Shown here: positions 35,694-46,984 of the stretch, in pieces
Numbering within the stretch: the first letter of the stretch is position 1
Layout: every line of letters begins with the position of its first letter
NCBI GenBank assembly: GCA_015178975.1
Contig: WHVD01000085.1
Span: forward strand, 1-64,000
Reading direction: 5' to 3'
Length of the DNA stretch: 64,000 nucleotides
From: Hysterangium stoloniferum
Lineage: Eukaryota > Basidiomycota > Agaricomycetes > Hysterangiales > Hysterangiaceae
Made by a program: the position numbers and the translations under genes
Notes under the pieces: model-generated
What the model saw: the letters and a program-made list of their open reading frames with translations, nothing else
What the model was told of the DNA's origin: nothing
Database searches by the model: none

Positions 35694-36504
35694 CTAAATC
35701 GAAGGTCGAAGTTTTCACATGAAGTAACGGCGTTACGTAATCCATATTTGGTAAGCTGGAACATAGTACATATTGGGGAACTGTATAGTTCCCACTACGC
35801 GAGGCATACTATATATAGTTATACCTCCAAACGCGTAACCTCCTAATTAGTGGAGTTATCACTCACTAAGAGTTATTATTAGAACCGCGCATTTTGCGTT
35901 AACACTGACATGATAGGTTAGGTACTAGTTTAGGTGTACACTGGTTTTGTCATGCGGATCTCGAGAGTCAACAATGAGTGATATTCGCGTTTGTCTGCTC
36001 TGTCAAACGCGTAGGGAAAACTAGGAACAGCAACTCGACTAATATATCCTATGAACCAGCTGACGAAACTTCTTGTAGCTTCTAGCACTCGCAATACTAG
36101 ATACTTGTAATTGAGAACGGAAAATAACCTGAAATTCACTTTTCGGGGTTCGATGCTATTTACAGTCTTTCAGATGACAAGAGCTTCAAAGGCGCTAAAG
36201 TTGACTGATCGGGCCCTTTCAGCGCCCCTGTTCGATCTCTGTGATAGATTCCGAACGACAAGTGAACTGTGCCTTAGCTATACTAAATTGAGTTTTGCAT
36301 ATTTTCTATCAATGACTATATAGATGTGGGGCTTTACTCACGTGTCGTGAAGTTTCGAGGATCTGTTCTCGATAGAGTGCACTTTTTAATTCAGTTGCGC
36401 CTCTTTGAAAATATTTTTAACAATGTGCATATATAGCAGGCCTGACGAGCAGTTGGCAGGAGCAATTTGGTAGCAGATCCTTGACCCAGCTAACGACTTT
36501 TTCA

Positions 36505-37800
36505 ATGTTCTCTTTGTGGGCTATCGCGGTTGTAGCTCTCGCATCTACACACCGAAGCATTGAGACGGCGGTGCATGCATATGTGGCTGAAATAGCTTCA
36601 GACGACCACTGCAACTTGTACTACAGACCTATGGGTCTGTAACATTCATTCTAACTCGACTTGTGAATTTACGTGCCATTTTATGTAGACTTCTAATCAG
36701 GAGGGTTCAAGTCCATGTTTGGGTAACTAAACTTTTCTACACTTCAAATCTAAATACAGCCTCAGCTTGATTCAATACAGTCGGTTCTGGGCTTCTCGGC
36801 GCGTGCAACGGTGGTAGTATGTCCTTATTTTCATTTCACCCCTTGGGGATCAATTACACAGGCATTCTCCAGACTGGAATATCCCTCCATTAAACCAATT
36901 TTCGCATTATAGTGGCCCTTACGTATACGAAGTAAACAAATGTCAATGCAGTACGGTGGTTTACTCGCTCCTGTCAGCCTGTAGTGCATGCCAGGGACAC
37001 AGTATCTCGACGTAAACACTCATTATGGATATTTTAATTACCCCACTCATTTACCATTTATCATCCTCAATAGGTGGAATCAATGGAAGACAAACTGTAC
37101 AGCTTCGGACATCACAATCTCTCAATCCCCCGTCACAATCCCCTCCGGTTTTTCCATCCCTAGCTGGGCCTACCTCGATGTTCCTACCCTCGGGGTTTGG
37201 GACATGGCGGCGTCACTTGCTAACCATAATTCTGACCTGCCGGACAGTACAGTAGCAGGATCATCAACTCCAACGTCAAGTGGAATTCCAACGCCAAGTG
37301 GAACTCCAACGCCAAGTGGAACACCGCACAAGACATCGAGCCAGACAGGCGCGATTGCAGGAGCTGTTGTAGAAGGTGTTGTAGGACTTCCCTTGATTGC
37401 CATGACTGTGTACGCCTTAATGAGGTGGCTGAATACCACGCCTCAAGTTTCCACGCCCAAAATTTCCAGTGGTGATGGGAAAAGTCTGCTCTGGCGTTCA
37501 GCGCATCCTCTGGCGGATTCCCCTCGCCAATTGTCCCAATGCAGACTGAGCCATGCAATTATTATGTAAAGCCTTCGGTGCATTGACTTTTCCTATAACT
37601 CACTTTCATCTTCACCAGAATCCTTCTGATCCGAGTACATTTCCCAACGCTTCTGCTCCAACACTCCCTTCATACGCGCCTGTGGTCGTCTCATCTGGCA
37701 ATTAGCTGCATACTATCATCCACAGAATCCCGGGGCATTACCCACCAACGGCAGTCTCAGCAGACAGTATAGAGGGGTTCCTGAGCTATATGAACCTTAA
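36505..37800 (+). pseudogene. 8-Cys ectodomain single-pass membrane protein, copy C (pseudogene)
   Basis: Exons by paralogy: 36505-36570, 36602-36634, 36689-36722, 36781-36816, 36873-37011, 37074-37565, 37619-37800. The ectodomain (SNQEGSSPC, CQCSTVVYSLLSACSACQ) and the helix are readable. Intron 1 has shrunk to 31 nt with a GTGCAT donor, probably too short to splice. A one-base deletion near 37478 shifts the cytoplasmic tail, and another in exon 7 turns AACGTAGCT into AATTAGCT, giving an early TAG. The extracellular part could still be made if intron 1 is removed. Confidence 0.78.
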
Positions 37801-38781
37801 CGGTGATCGAGTGGTCATCCCGTCTTTAGTCCATTGGTGATTGAAGGCGAGGCAAGGGTAATCACCCCTAACTTGCACTGTACTGTGAACCCTTATTTCC
37901 ACTTACTCACAACGGTTGACTTTAACATTTTCGCTCTCTTTTTGTACCCTTCGGAGCTATACCACCCCTTCGCTATTGTTAGGACAATCTATGGCGTTCT
38001 TGACTTGGTTGATAGATAAAAAAAACCGTCATATGTATTTGTGTAGATGTCTTAACTCATCGTATTCAATGTTCAGGTATAATTGTCGTTGTGTCTTTCA
38101 AGGAGCGCTGCACCCATGAGGATGCCACTTGAAGCCGAATCCATGACTGCCCCGGTCTGGTATAGACTCATTCATTGAATTCATACCGTTTACTCTCGAC
38201 GGTTATATTGCACAGCGGATTTGGAAACAAGAAGGGCATGAACATAGCACCGTATGCCGTGAGCTGCAGAGCAAAGCCGCGTGCGTGGCACTCCACCGCG
38301 TGTAACATCCTGATTAAAAGATTTCAACACTTTAATGGTTGATATCACCGCCGAGGCGACTTAGCAATCTGATATGTGTGAAGTGGTCCCTCTGATCAGC
38401 GACCATGGCGCAGAACACGTGAATGTATACACTAGAAGTCTTGAAAAATTAGCCAACAAAGTATTATTTCACGCTATCTTTGGAATATATATTTGTGGTG
38501 TGTCCATGTATGCATTGAAGGTTTCCGTCGACGGTTCCCCGACCTGTATTAAAGCACTTGCAGTGGACTCTGTATTTCACTTCGAGACTTTGAAGTCCAA
38601 CAAAGTACTGGAGAAGAGATTTGAAAAACAAAACTTGTGTCGTTAAATTTATATGATATCATTTCGTTAGCAGGAATGCAGGAGGATAATATAGAGGAGC
38701 CACGAGTGATTTTTGGATGATAAAGATGATGTCTTTTGCTAATTGCGTGCATAGTAAATAAAGCTTTGGTTAACATCACTG
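37801..38781. repeat. Intergenic DNA downstream of copy C, duplicate of 11277-12260
   Basis: Parallels the region downstream of copy A base for base, apart from substitutions and small indels. No gene recognised. Confidence 0.65.
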
Positions 38782-38908
38782 TGTTAAAAGTGTAGAAAAT
38801 GAATGGCCAGACTGGGAATTGGACCCAGGGCTTCTGCATATATAGCAAGGGTGTTACCACCACACCACCTAACCCTGGGAAGTACTGCTAGGATTACTCA
38901 ATCTAACA
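38782..38908 (-). mobile_element. 127-bp TG...CA mini-element with tRNA-like core (copy 2)
   Basis: Minus-strand copy of the element at 19924, beginning TGTTAGATTG and ending TTTTAACA. It is flanked by CACTG on both sides (38777-38781, 38909-38913), and the paralogue at 12241-12275 reads AACATCGCTGGTCCGCC without it. The tRNA-like core has drifted: the B box is GGTCCAATTCC and one base of the D loop is lost. The ends are the same as in copy 1. Confidence 0.75.
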
Positions 38909-38913
38909 CACTG

Positions 38914-39614
38914 GTCCGCCACATCAAATTCATATTTATAGGCAACGAATCCACTCTAATATCCATGTTGAAAATTTTAGCCACATCACGTTAGAAAGAC
39001 CCAAAACTTGAGTAAATATCTTTAACTACTCATATACACTGATTCTCAATCATAGCAGAGCTAGCCGGTCTAGATGAACTACTTATCTAGTAAATACCTC
39101 ATTTAGTCTAATCACCTACCAACTTAGTAGCTGTACATGCGGTCTTGATGGTGTGTCTGGTCTGTTGCACTTCTGATGCGAGAGAACATCAATCATTCGC
39201 CCCATAATTTTTAATGAGTGCCGAATTACCAATAGTACTGTCATAACATTATGTAACTGGTTTGGTATCATCTTGTTAAATTATTTAACAATTAACCACT
39301 TCCATGGAAATCTGAAATAATTCTAAATCCACTTTGAGATGATTGGCCCATTCATGTGAGTGACAAGTCACTGCACATCCTTTCACCTGTCATGCAATTG
39401 AATATGGCGCCACTGCTCTCCATTTGGGTCCGATCGATAGAACTTTGATGGATACATGGATACCATGCGAGATTTTGTTTTTTAATGAAAAGAAAGCGAT
39501 GTGTTATCATGTGTAACTTCTTTCAGCGATGACAATGCAAGCAATCCCGTAATGGGATTGTGCAAGCCTTGCACTAGCTGTAAAATTTGAGTTTGAGCAA
39601 GTCTCACAAGTAAG
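38914..39614. repeat. Intergenic DNA upstream of copy D, duplicate of 12261-12936
   Basis: No gene recognised. Continuous with the block duplication that carries copies C and D. Confidence 0.6.
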
Positions 39615-39620
39615 TATATA
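39615..39620 (+). promoter_or_regulatory. TATA-like box upstream of copy D
   Basis: TATATA about 95 bases before the ATG, in the position conserved with copy B. Confidence 0.4.
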
Positions 39621-39713
39621 GATAGGGGGTTCCTTATCTTTAACATGGTTCCACTCTAGCAGCCCTTACCAGGAACGAACTGGGCAGATCTTTATTCGTT
39701 TTCGCTCTCTTTC

Positions 39714-40987
39714 ATGTTCTCTGTGTGGGCTCTCGCAATTGTAGCTCTCGCATTTCCATACCGAAGCAGTGCGACAGCGGTATGTGCTACTGTTGCTTAG
39801 AATAACTTATCACCGATAATTATTGTCAAGACGACCACTGTAGCTTGTATTACAGATGAATGGGTCTTTAATGCTCATTGTGGCTTAACTTGTACATTTA
39901 CATGCCCATTTTATAGACTTATAATCAGGACCATTTAAGTCCATGTCTGGGTAAGCCAACTCTTCCACAAGTCTCCATCTGACGTTGATTCAATCCAGTT
40001 GCCTCTGCTCTTCAGGCAGCATGTGATGGTGGCAGTATGTTTTTATTCTAATCTGACCCCTTGAGTCATTCACACAGGTTTTGGTTTCTTTCAGCCTGGA
40101 ATGTCGGTCCATTGGGTCCAAATCGGCATTATATCGGTCCCTCCGCAGACGGATCAAACAAATGTATATGCAGTACAGTGGTTTACTCCCTCATCTCAGC
40201 CTGTGCTGAATGTCAGGGGAATAATATCATCACGTAAGCACTCGTTATAAACATTCTAATCACAACACTCACTTCTCATTATCATCTTAAACAGGTGGAG
40301 TCAATGGAGCTTCAATTGCACTGCCTCAGACATCACAATTAGTCAATTCCCCATCACAATCCCACCGGCCATAGCCATCCCTAGCTGGGCCTACCTCAAT
40401 GTTACAACCCCCAATGTTTGGGACTATGCGGCGGCACTTGCTGTCCATAATTCCGGCGCGCCGGATTCCACAGCGGCACCTTCAGCTACTGGGGCTCCGG
40501 CCTCAGCCGGAACTGTGAGAAAGAAATCGAACCATGCAGGCGCGATTGCAGGGGGAGTTGTTGGTGGTGTCGTAGGACTTTCCTTAATTGCCATTGGTGT
40601 GTTCCTTTTAATGAAGCGGCGCAATACCACGACGCCGGTGTCCAATGGTGGTAGGGAAAAGTTCGATGTGGCGGCCAGCCCAACCTCGTCTCGCGGGTTC
40701 CCCTCGCCAACTTTCCCAATGCAGGCCGACTGGCAAAGATATTATGTAAATCCCTCGTGTTACCTGGTTTTGGGACTTTTCTGTTACTCACTTTTAATCC
40801 GAATCAGGATCGCTCTAATCCAAGGACATTTCCCGACTCATCATTGCCCGTATACGTACCCGCGACTGCCACTCCTGACAGCGTAGTCACATACTACCAC
40901 CCGCAGGGACCCCAGTCATTACCCCCCGACAGTCCGCCAGGTGGACAATATACAGGCACTCGTCAATTTCAAGCACCCTACCAATGA
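39714..40987 (+). CDS. 8-Cys ectodomain single-pass membrane protein, copy D (312 aa)
   Basis: Exons 39714-39779, 39831-39863, 39917-39950, 39999-40034, 40095-40233, 40295-40745 and 40808-40987 give 939 nt in one frame ending TGA. Residues 1-22 are a signal peptide. Ectodomain cysteines fall in ACITDEW, NQDHLSPC, AAC, KCIC, SAC, AECQ and FNC (eight in all). A Pro/Ala/Thr linker (about 154-180) precedes the helix at about 186-209 (AIAGGVVGGVVGLSLIAIGVFLLM), followed by KRR. The tail has FPSPTFPM and YTG motifs shared with the paralogues. Exon 1 read alone meets TAG within intron 1, so the 51-nt first intron is essential to the model. It is closest to copy B. Confidence 0.82.
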
Positions 40988-41955
40988 GGGAATCGACGCC
41001 CTGTCCTTAACAGGTTCGCAAGACAGGTCGACGCTAATTCCCCCACCCCCCTCCCCAATTTTCACTGTGTTTACCCCTTATCTCCACTTATGAACAACGG
41101 TCTATTTCAAAAAATTCTTTTTATTTACGTGACGATCGATGTATGTCCCGGAACGTAACGTGGTCTAAGGGCTTCGCGATTACAATGATAATCTAGGCGT
41201 TCTTGATTTAAGCACGATTTTGTTTTATGCCGGTATAACACATCACCAAGAAATCATGGCAGCGGCCTTCTACCAAACGCATGAAATGAAAGGGGGTCCT
41301 CCGCCTGACGACGGAACAGGCGTGGATCACTCTTTATTTAATTGTAATCTTCTATCGAGTGTTAATGACGGCTATTCTCCGCAACTGCGTACGCGACGCA
41401 ATACTTGCCAATCATCGACAAGGAGAAAAAATTCATGCCGGACAGAACATTCTACATATAAATATATATGGGGAGCTTGTGCAGAGCACAGTAGATATGA
41501 CTTTATATAAAGTGACTTACAAAAGTGAACCCATATACCTATTGAATGTCACATCAGGAAATATTCTTGGCAAGGCGAATTGAAGGATTGAATTGAACTG
41601 TGCAGGCAGTTCGGATGGTTGTCGGGTCAATTCCAACAGAGAACGTTGATCAATTTCAATTTGGGGAATCAAGTGTGCATGCCCAATGCATTCACTTTGC
41701 ATCTTTCAACCCGTGATGCCATAACCTCACACAAGTGCTGGATATTCTCCTATCGAATCATTTAACAGTTCACAACTTAGCGTTAAAGTTTCAATGCGGA
41801 TCTCGAGAGCTGACAATGAGTGATATTCGCGTTTGTCTGAGCTCTGTCAAACGCGTGAGGAAAACTAGGAACAGCGACTCGACTAATATATCCTATGAAC
41901 CAGCTGACGAAGCTTCTAGTAGCTTCTAGCGCTCGCAATACTTCAACACTTAGAT
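40988..41955. repeat. DNA downstream of copy D, duplicate of 14220-14514 plus 19572-20150
   Basis: Supplies the uninterrupted target sites of the foldback element (near 41270) and of the 128-bp element (near 41635). No gene recognised. Confidence 0.65.
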
Positions 41956-41963
41956 ACTTGTCA

Positions 41964-42550
41964 TAAGTGTCCTTGCCCTATGACATCACGTGACGTGTGG
42001 GAAGATTGATGAGATATAAATCCAAGTACCGCTATCATTTATGTATGTAAAAAATGATAATGTATGACAAGTACAAGTTTAGAAAAATGGAGACAAGTTC
42101 TGAGTTACGTAGGGAATATTTTGAATCTTGATGAGAAAATGAGAGTTATGTGTTCTTATCAGCAACCGCATGCCTTGTGTGATAAAACATGGCACTGTTT
42201 GTTGACTTATCCCACGTCGGCAGTGTTCCCCCTCGATTACCGTTCATCCTCCTCTCCTTCTCGATACACGAATTCAACATTCGCTGGTCTCGAAATTGTA
42301 TCTGGTTGTCTCTGTCGTGCTGTCTGCAAGAGTCACAGGTTTTATTCTGAGAGCTGGATGGGAAGGTCTTTTTACACCAAGGCTTTGAGCACCTTGGTAT
42401 CAGATGTCACATGCGTGGACATTTGTTGGTTGTATTTTGTGTTTCTACACACTCTCACTTTCAAATCACATGCTTTATTCCTTTTAAGGAAATATCACGT
42501 GCTTCATTCCTTTTAAGGAAATGTCCTAGTGGGGGAGGGCAGCGTCCGCT
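41964..42550. mobile_element. 587-bp insertion with 8-bp target duplication, hAT-like
   Basis: ACTTGTCA occurs on both sides (41956-41963, 42551-42558). The paralogous DNA at 36101-36112 reads ATACTTGTAATTGAGAACGG with a single copy and no insert. The ends form a weak inverted repeat that converges on TGCCCT (TAAGTGTCCTTGCCCT against AGCGGACGCTGCCCT). Eight-base duplications with short inverted repeats suggest hAT. A 150-codon frame fills most of it. Confidence 0.6.
42064..42516 (+). CDS. 150-aa ORF inside the 587-bp insertion, unrecognised
   Basis: An open frame from an ATG that lies about 45 bases after a TATA-like GATATAAATCC. The product is Cys- and aromatic-rich (CLCRAVCKSHRF, CVDICWLYFVFLHTL) with a hydrophobic C-terminal stretch. 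I recognise no domain. It may be a chance frame in a non-autonomous element. Confidence 0.25.
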   Translation: MTSTSLEKWRQVLSYVGNILNLDEKMRVMCSYQQPHALCDKTWHCLLTYPTSAVFPLDYRSSSSPSRYTNSTFAGLEIVSGCLCRAVCKSHRFYSESWMGRSFYTKALSTLVSDVTCVDICWLYFVFLHTLTFKSHALFLLRKYHVLHSF

Positions 42551-43018
42551 ACTTGTCATTGAGAACAGAAATTAACCTGAAATTCACTTTTTTGGGTTCG
42601 ATGGTATTTACAGTATCGGAAGATGTCGAAGAAATAGAAGATCCCTTTTGAACAGCGACAAGAATTTCAAAGGCGCTAACGTTGACTGATCAGGCCCTTT
42701 CACCGCCCCCTGTCACTGTTCGGGAGGGATTTTCTATCTCTGTGATAGATTCCGAACGACAAGTGATCTGTGCCTTAGCTATAAAAAATTGAGTTTGCAT
42801 ACTTTCTATCAATGACTATATAGATGTGGGGCTTTACTCACGTGTCGTGAGGTTTCGAGGCCCTGTTATCGATAGAGCGCACTTTCCAATTCAGTTGCGC
42901 CTCTTTGAAATATTTTTCGGTAAAATATTTTTAACAATGTGCACATATAGCAGGCCTGACGAGGAGTTGGCAGGAGCAATTTGGTAACAGATCCTTGACC
43001 CAGTTAACGACTTTTTTC

Positions 43019-44338
43019 ATGTTCTCTTTGTGGGCTATCGTGGTTGTAGCTCTCGCATCTACACACCGAAGCATTGAGACGGCGGTACGTGCATATGTGG
43101 CTGAAATAGCTTCCTATTGATAGCTGTTATCAAGACGACCGGTGCAACTTGTATTACAGACCTATGGGTCTGTAACATTCATTCTTACTCGACTTGTGAA
43201 TTTACGTGTCATTTTATGTAGACTTTTAATCAGGAGGGGGCGAGCCCATGTTTGGGTAACTAAAATTTTCTACACTTCAAATCTAAATACAGCCTCAACC
43301 TGATTCAATGCAGTCGGTTCTGGGCTTCTCGGCGCGTGCAATGGTGGTAGTATGTTCATATTTTCATTTCACCCCTTGGGGATCATTTACACAGGCATTC
43401 TCCAGACTGGAATATCGTTCCATTAAACCAATATACGTATTATAGTGGCCCCTACCTATACGAAGTAAACAAATGTCAATGCAGTACGGTGGTTTACTCG
43501 CTCCTGTCAGCCTGTAGTGCATGTCAAGGACACGGTATCTCGACGTAAACACTCATTACGGATATTTTAATTACCCCACTCATTTACCATTTATCATCCT
43601 CAACAGGTGGAATCAATGGCAGACAAACTGTTCAGCTTCGGACATCACAATCGCTCAATTCCCCGTCACAATCCCCCCCGGTTTATCCATCCCTAGCTGG
43701 GCCTACATCGATGTTACTATCCCCGGCGTTTGGGACACGGCAGCGGCACTTGCCAACCATAATTCTGGCGCGTCGGACAGTACAGTAGCAGGTTCAGCAA
43801 CTCCAACGTCAAGTGGAACTCCAACGCCAAGTGGAACTCCAACGCCAAGTGGAACTCCAACGCCAAGTGGAACTCCGCACAAGACATCGAGCCAGACAGG
43901 CGCGATTGCAGGAGGTGTTGTTGGTGGTGTTGTAGGACTTGCCTTGATTGCCGTGGCTGCGTACGCCTTAATGAGGCGGCGCAATACCCCGCCCCAAGTT
44001 TCCATTGGTGATGGGGAAAAGTCTGGTCTGGTGGGCAGCCCATCCTCTGCTCAATTCCCCTCGCCAACTGTCCCGATGAAGACAGAGCTGCTGAAACTCT
44101 ATGTAAAGCCTTTAATTTTAGGACCTTTCCTATCACTCACTTTCATCCTTACCAGGACCCCTCTGATCCGAGTACATTTCCCAACGCTTCTGCTCCAACA
44201 CCTCCCTCATACCTGCCTGTGACCGTTGCTCCTGGCAACGTAACTGCATACTACAATCCGCAGAATTCCGGGTCATTAACCCCCAACAGCGAACCCGGTG
44301 CACGGTATAGCGGGATTCCTGAAGTATATAGACGTTAA
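43019..44338 (+). CDS. 8-Cys ectodomain single-pass membrane protein, copy E (328 aa)
   Basis: Exons 43019-43084, 43135-43167, 43222-43255, 43314-43349, 43406-43544, 43607-44102 and 44156-44338 give 987 nt ending TAA. The signal peptide is MFSLWAIVVVALAS.... The ectodomain carries TCITDLW, FNQEGASPC, GACNGG, CQCSTVVYSLLSACSACQ and WQTNC. The linker has four near-identical repeats of about six residues (TPTPSG/TPTSSG), against none in B and fewer in C, so its length varies by repeat number. The helix is AIAGGVVGGVVGLALIAVAAYALM, followed by RRR. The last exon reads DPSDPSTFPNASAPT and ends YSGIPEVYRR. Confidence 0.82.
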
Positions 44339-45896
44339 CGGTGATCTAATGGTCATCCCGTCTTTAGTCGGTTGGTGATTGAAGACGAGCCGACGGTGAT
44401 CCCCCCAATTTCCACTGTATTGTGACCCTATCTCCATGCATTCACGACGTTGACCTTAAATTTTTTCACTTTCTTAATGTACTTTTTGCAACCATGACGT
44501 GGTCTAAGGCCTTCGCTATTACTGGGGCAATTTATTGCGTTCTTGATTTGTTGAACATCTGTGACAAAACAAAGCGTCATGTATATTTGTATGATATTTA
44601 TTAATTCGTTTCTGTGTCCTTCAAGTGGCGACGTATCATGAGGATACCACTTGAAGCCAACGTGTGAGCAACGTCCGTGGTTTGCCAGATCGATCCAGTG
44701 ATTATTAGGGAAACGCATACGATCTGCTCTCGACCGTCCACGACATTGCGAAATTTAGGATTGGAACGATTACCCAGCTCTCAACAGGTTTTGTACACAG
44801 GGCTCGAAAACAAAAGGAGCATCAAAATCGCAGGGTATGCCGTGAGTTGCATAGCAAAGCCGCGTGCGTGGCACCTCACGGCTTGCAACATCCCGATTAA
44901 AATATATCAACACTTTAACGGTCGATATCACCGCCGAATAAAATTAGCAATCTGACGTGTGTGAAGTGGTCTCTCTCATCAATGTTCGCGGTGTAGAGCG
45001 CGTGAATGCATTTACTAGAAGTCTTGTAAAATTTGGCCAACGAAGTATCGTTTATGCTGCCTTCCGAATATATATTTGCGGTGTGTCCATGTATGCATTG
45101 AAGGCATCCGTAGACGGTTTCCCCGATGTGTATTGATGCACTTATAGTAGACTGTGTATTTCACGCCGAAACTTTCAAGCCCAACATTGCCGGAGAAGGG
45201 ATTGGATGATAAGATAATGTATTCTGCTAATTGCGTGCATAATAAAGCTTTGGTTACACAACATCGTTGGTTCGCCACACCAATCCTGTCAAATTATTTA
45301 GCAATCAACCATTTGTTAAGTTTTCGTGGTGCTGTTCCTAGACCGTATAACTTTCCGTTTGTCTGAGTGAGGTGGCAGTACTCGTTGTAAACGGATAAGG
45401 ACTAAACATATACAAATAGACCTTATATAATCCAAAATACGCGGTGAATTCCCAACCGCAGCGACCCGAGCCCTAATGCTCGTGATCCCTCGCTAACCCA
45501 AATCCCAGAAAAGTCAACACAATTCCGATACTGCCGTGAAGAATCTAAATAGTTCTAAATCCACTTTGAGGAGATTAGTCTACCTTTTTCTTTTTTGTAT
45601 TTCCAGCCCGATTGAAATCACGGGAGCGACAAGTCATGCAATTGAATGTGATAGATATCATGCGACATTTTGTTTCACGTGTACCATGTGTAACGTGTTT
45701 CAGCGATGACAGTGTGAGCAATCCTGTGATGGGACTGCAAGCCTTGAATTACTGTAAGATTTGAGTTTGAGAACTCCTATAAGTAAGTACATAGATGGTT
45801 CCTTATCTTGAACAAATTGCGCATGGACCCACTCCCCAGGTCTAACAAGCCCTTACCAGGAACGATCTGGTCTTTCGCCCTCTTGGACAAACTCTT
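44339..45896. repeat. Intergenic DNA downstream of copy E
   Basis: Distant copy of the DNA downstream of copies A and C (compare 44630-45260 with 38100-38780). No gene recognised. Confidence 0.55.
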
Positions 45897-46275
45897 CTTG
45901 CGCTGTGTGTGGGCTCTCGTGATTGTAGGTCTGGCGTCTACATACCGAAGCAGTGAGATAGCGGTATGTGCTAGTGTTACTAAGAATAGCTCATCATTGA
46001 TAACTATTGTCAAGACGAGAGTGCAGCTTGTATTACAGACGAATAGACCTTTAATGCCCATTGTGGCTTAACTTGTACATTTACATGCCACGTTCAATCG
46101 GGATAAATTACGTCCATGTTTTGGGTAAGTCAACTTTTCCACAGATCAAATTTAAATCCAACCTGACCTTGATTCAGTGCAGTTGCACCTGCTCCTCAGG
46201 CAGTATGTTTTATTCTAATTTTGCCCCTTGAGTCATTCACTCAGGTTTTGGTCTCTTTTGCAGTCTGTAATTTAG
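45897..46275 (+). pseudogene. 5' half of an 8-Cys membrane-protein gene (relic I)
   Basis: Exons 1-4 and their introns are recognisable: GTGTGGGCTCTCGTGATTGT (signal peptide), GTATGTGCTAG (donor 1), the GTCAAG acceptor, then TTGCACCTGCTCCTCAGGCAG. The ATG is lost, exon 2 has a one-base deletion and ends in a stop, and exon 5 breaks off after CAGTCTGTAATTT. It lies directly upstream of copy F. Confidence 0.65.
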
Positions 46276-46890
46276 TCCGTCTCGGAAAGACCCGGCACGC
46301 CTTTGAGAGAACGCCTTGAGAGCGCCCATGATTCCAATTTTGTCGGCATGGGTATATATATACATGAAGTCTGCCAATCATTCTGTTTCCTGTAGACGGG
46401 TCTTGTCACTTCTCAGCACTGCATTGCTACATTGATCACGCATGCTCCGACTATATCTATATTCATTTGTACAGTCGTCTGGGTCCCTTTCGAAGTGTTA
46501 AAAGATTGATCGCCTCAGATCGTCCCAACAATTCACGACACCGATACTCTTTAAATTAACTGGAAATTTACTCCCTGGAGATTGTGCCACTTTTGCTTTG
46601 AATGCCTATTTCCGGTCCGAAGATCAAGATCCCATGATTCAGAGTGACAAGTGATTGCAAACTGTGCGATCTTCCACCGTTGCATATGGCGCGCCAGCTC
46701 CATTTGGATCCGATGAAAACCTATAGTTATTACGCAATATTTTGTTTAAAAAAAAAACCAGTGTCTTCCATTCCAACCTTCTACGTGCAAGCCGAAATGC
46801 TGTGCCCGATGTAGCTAATTTGAGCATGTGATCAAGATTACTTCTTCCGGTATAATCACTGGGCGTTTGCGGCAAATCATCTTTGACAGG

Positions 46891-46900
46891 ATATATATAT
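46891..46900 (+). promoter_or_regulatory. TATA-like box upstream of copy F
   Basis: ATATATATAT about 85-95 bases before the ATG. Confidence 0.4.
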
Positions 46901-46984
46901 TAATCCGCTCCAGTCTGTCATGCAAGCCTTTGCTAGGAACCATCTGCGGTCGTGGCTCCTTTTCGCTCTCGTTGACAACCATTC

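Larger units (their letters stand above)
32380..35904 (+). mobile_element. Ty1/copia retrotransposon with large internal deletion
   Basis: A 5' LTR remnant ends CTCAACA at 32491, and related sequence near the right end finishes at 35904 (CACTCACT(G/A)AGAGT..., GCGTTAACA). Between them are Gag with a zinc knuckle, a linker, a 17-bp minisatellite, a stub of RT, the RT end and RNase H. Protease, integrase and the RT catalytic YxDD core are missing. It is not autonomous. Confidence 0.85.

Noticed and set aside
36988..37569. 193-aa frame starting MPGTQYLDVNTHYGYF
   Set aside because: The start lies in exon 5 out of frame and the frame crosses intron 5; only the part after 37074 is real exon 6 of copy C.
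42064..42516. A host effector gene
   Set aside because: It lies wholly within a defined insertion and has no clear signal peptide at its start; kept only as an unrecognised ORF.
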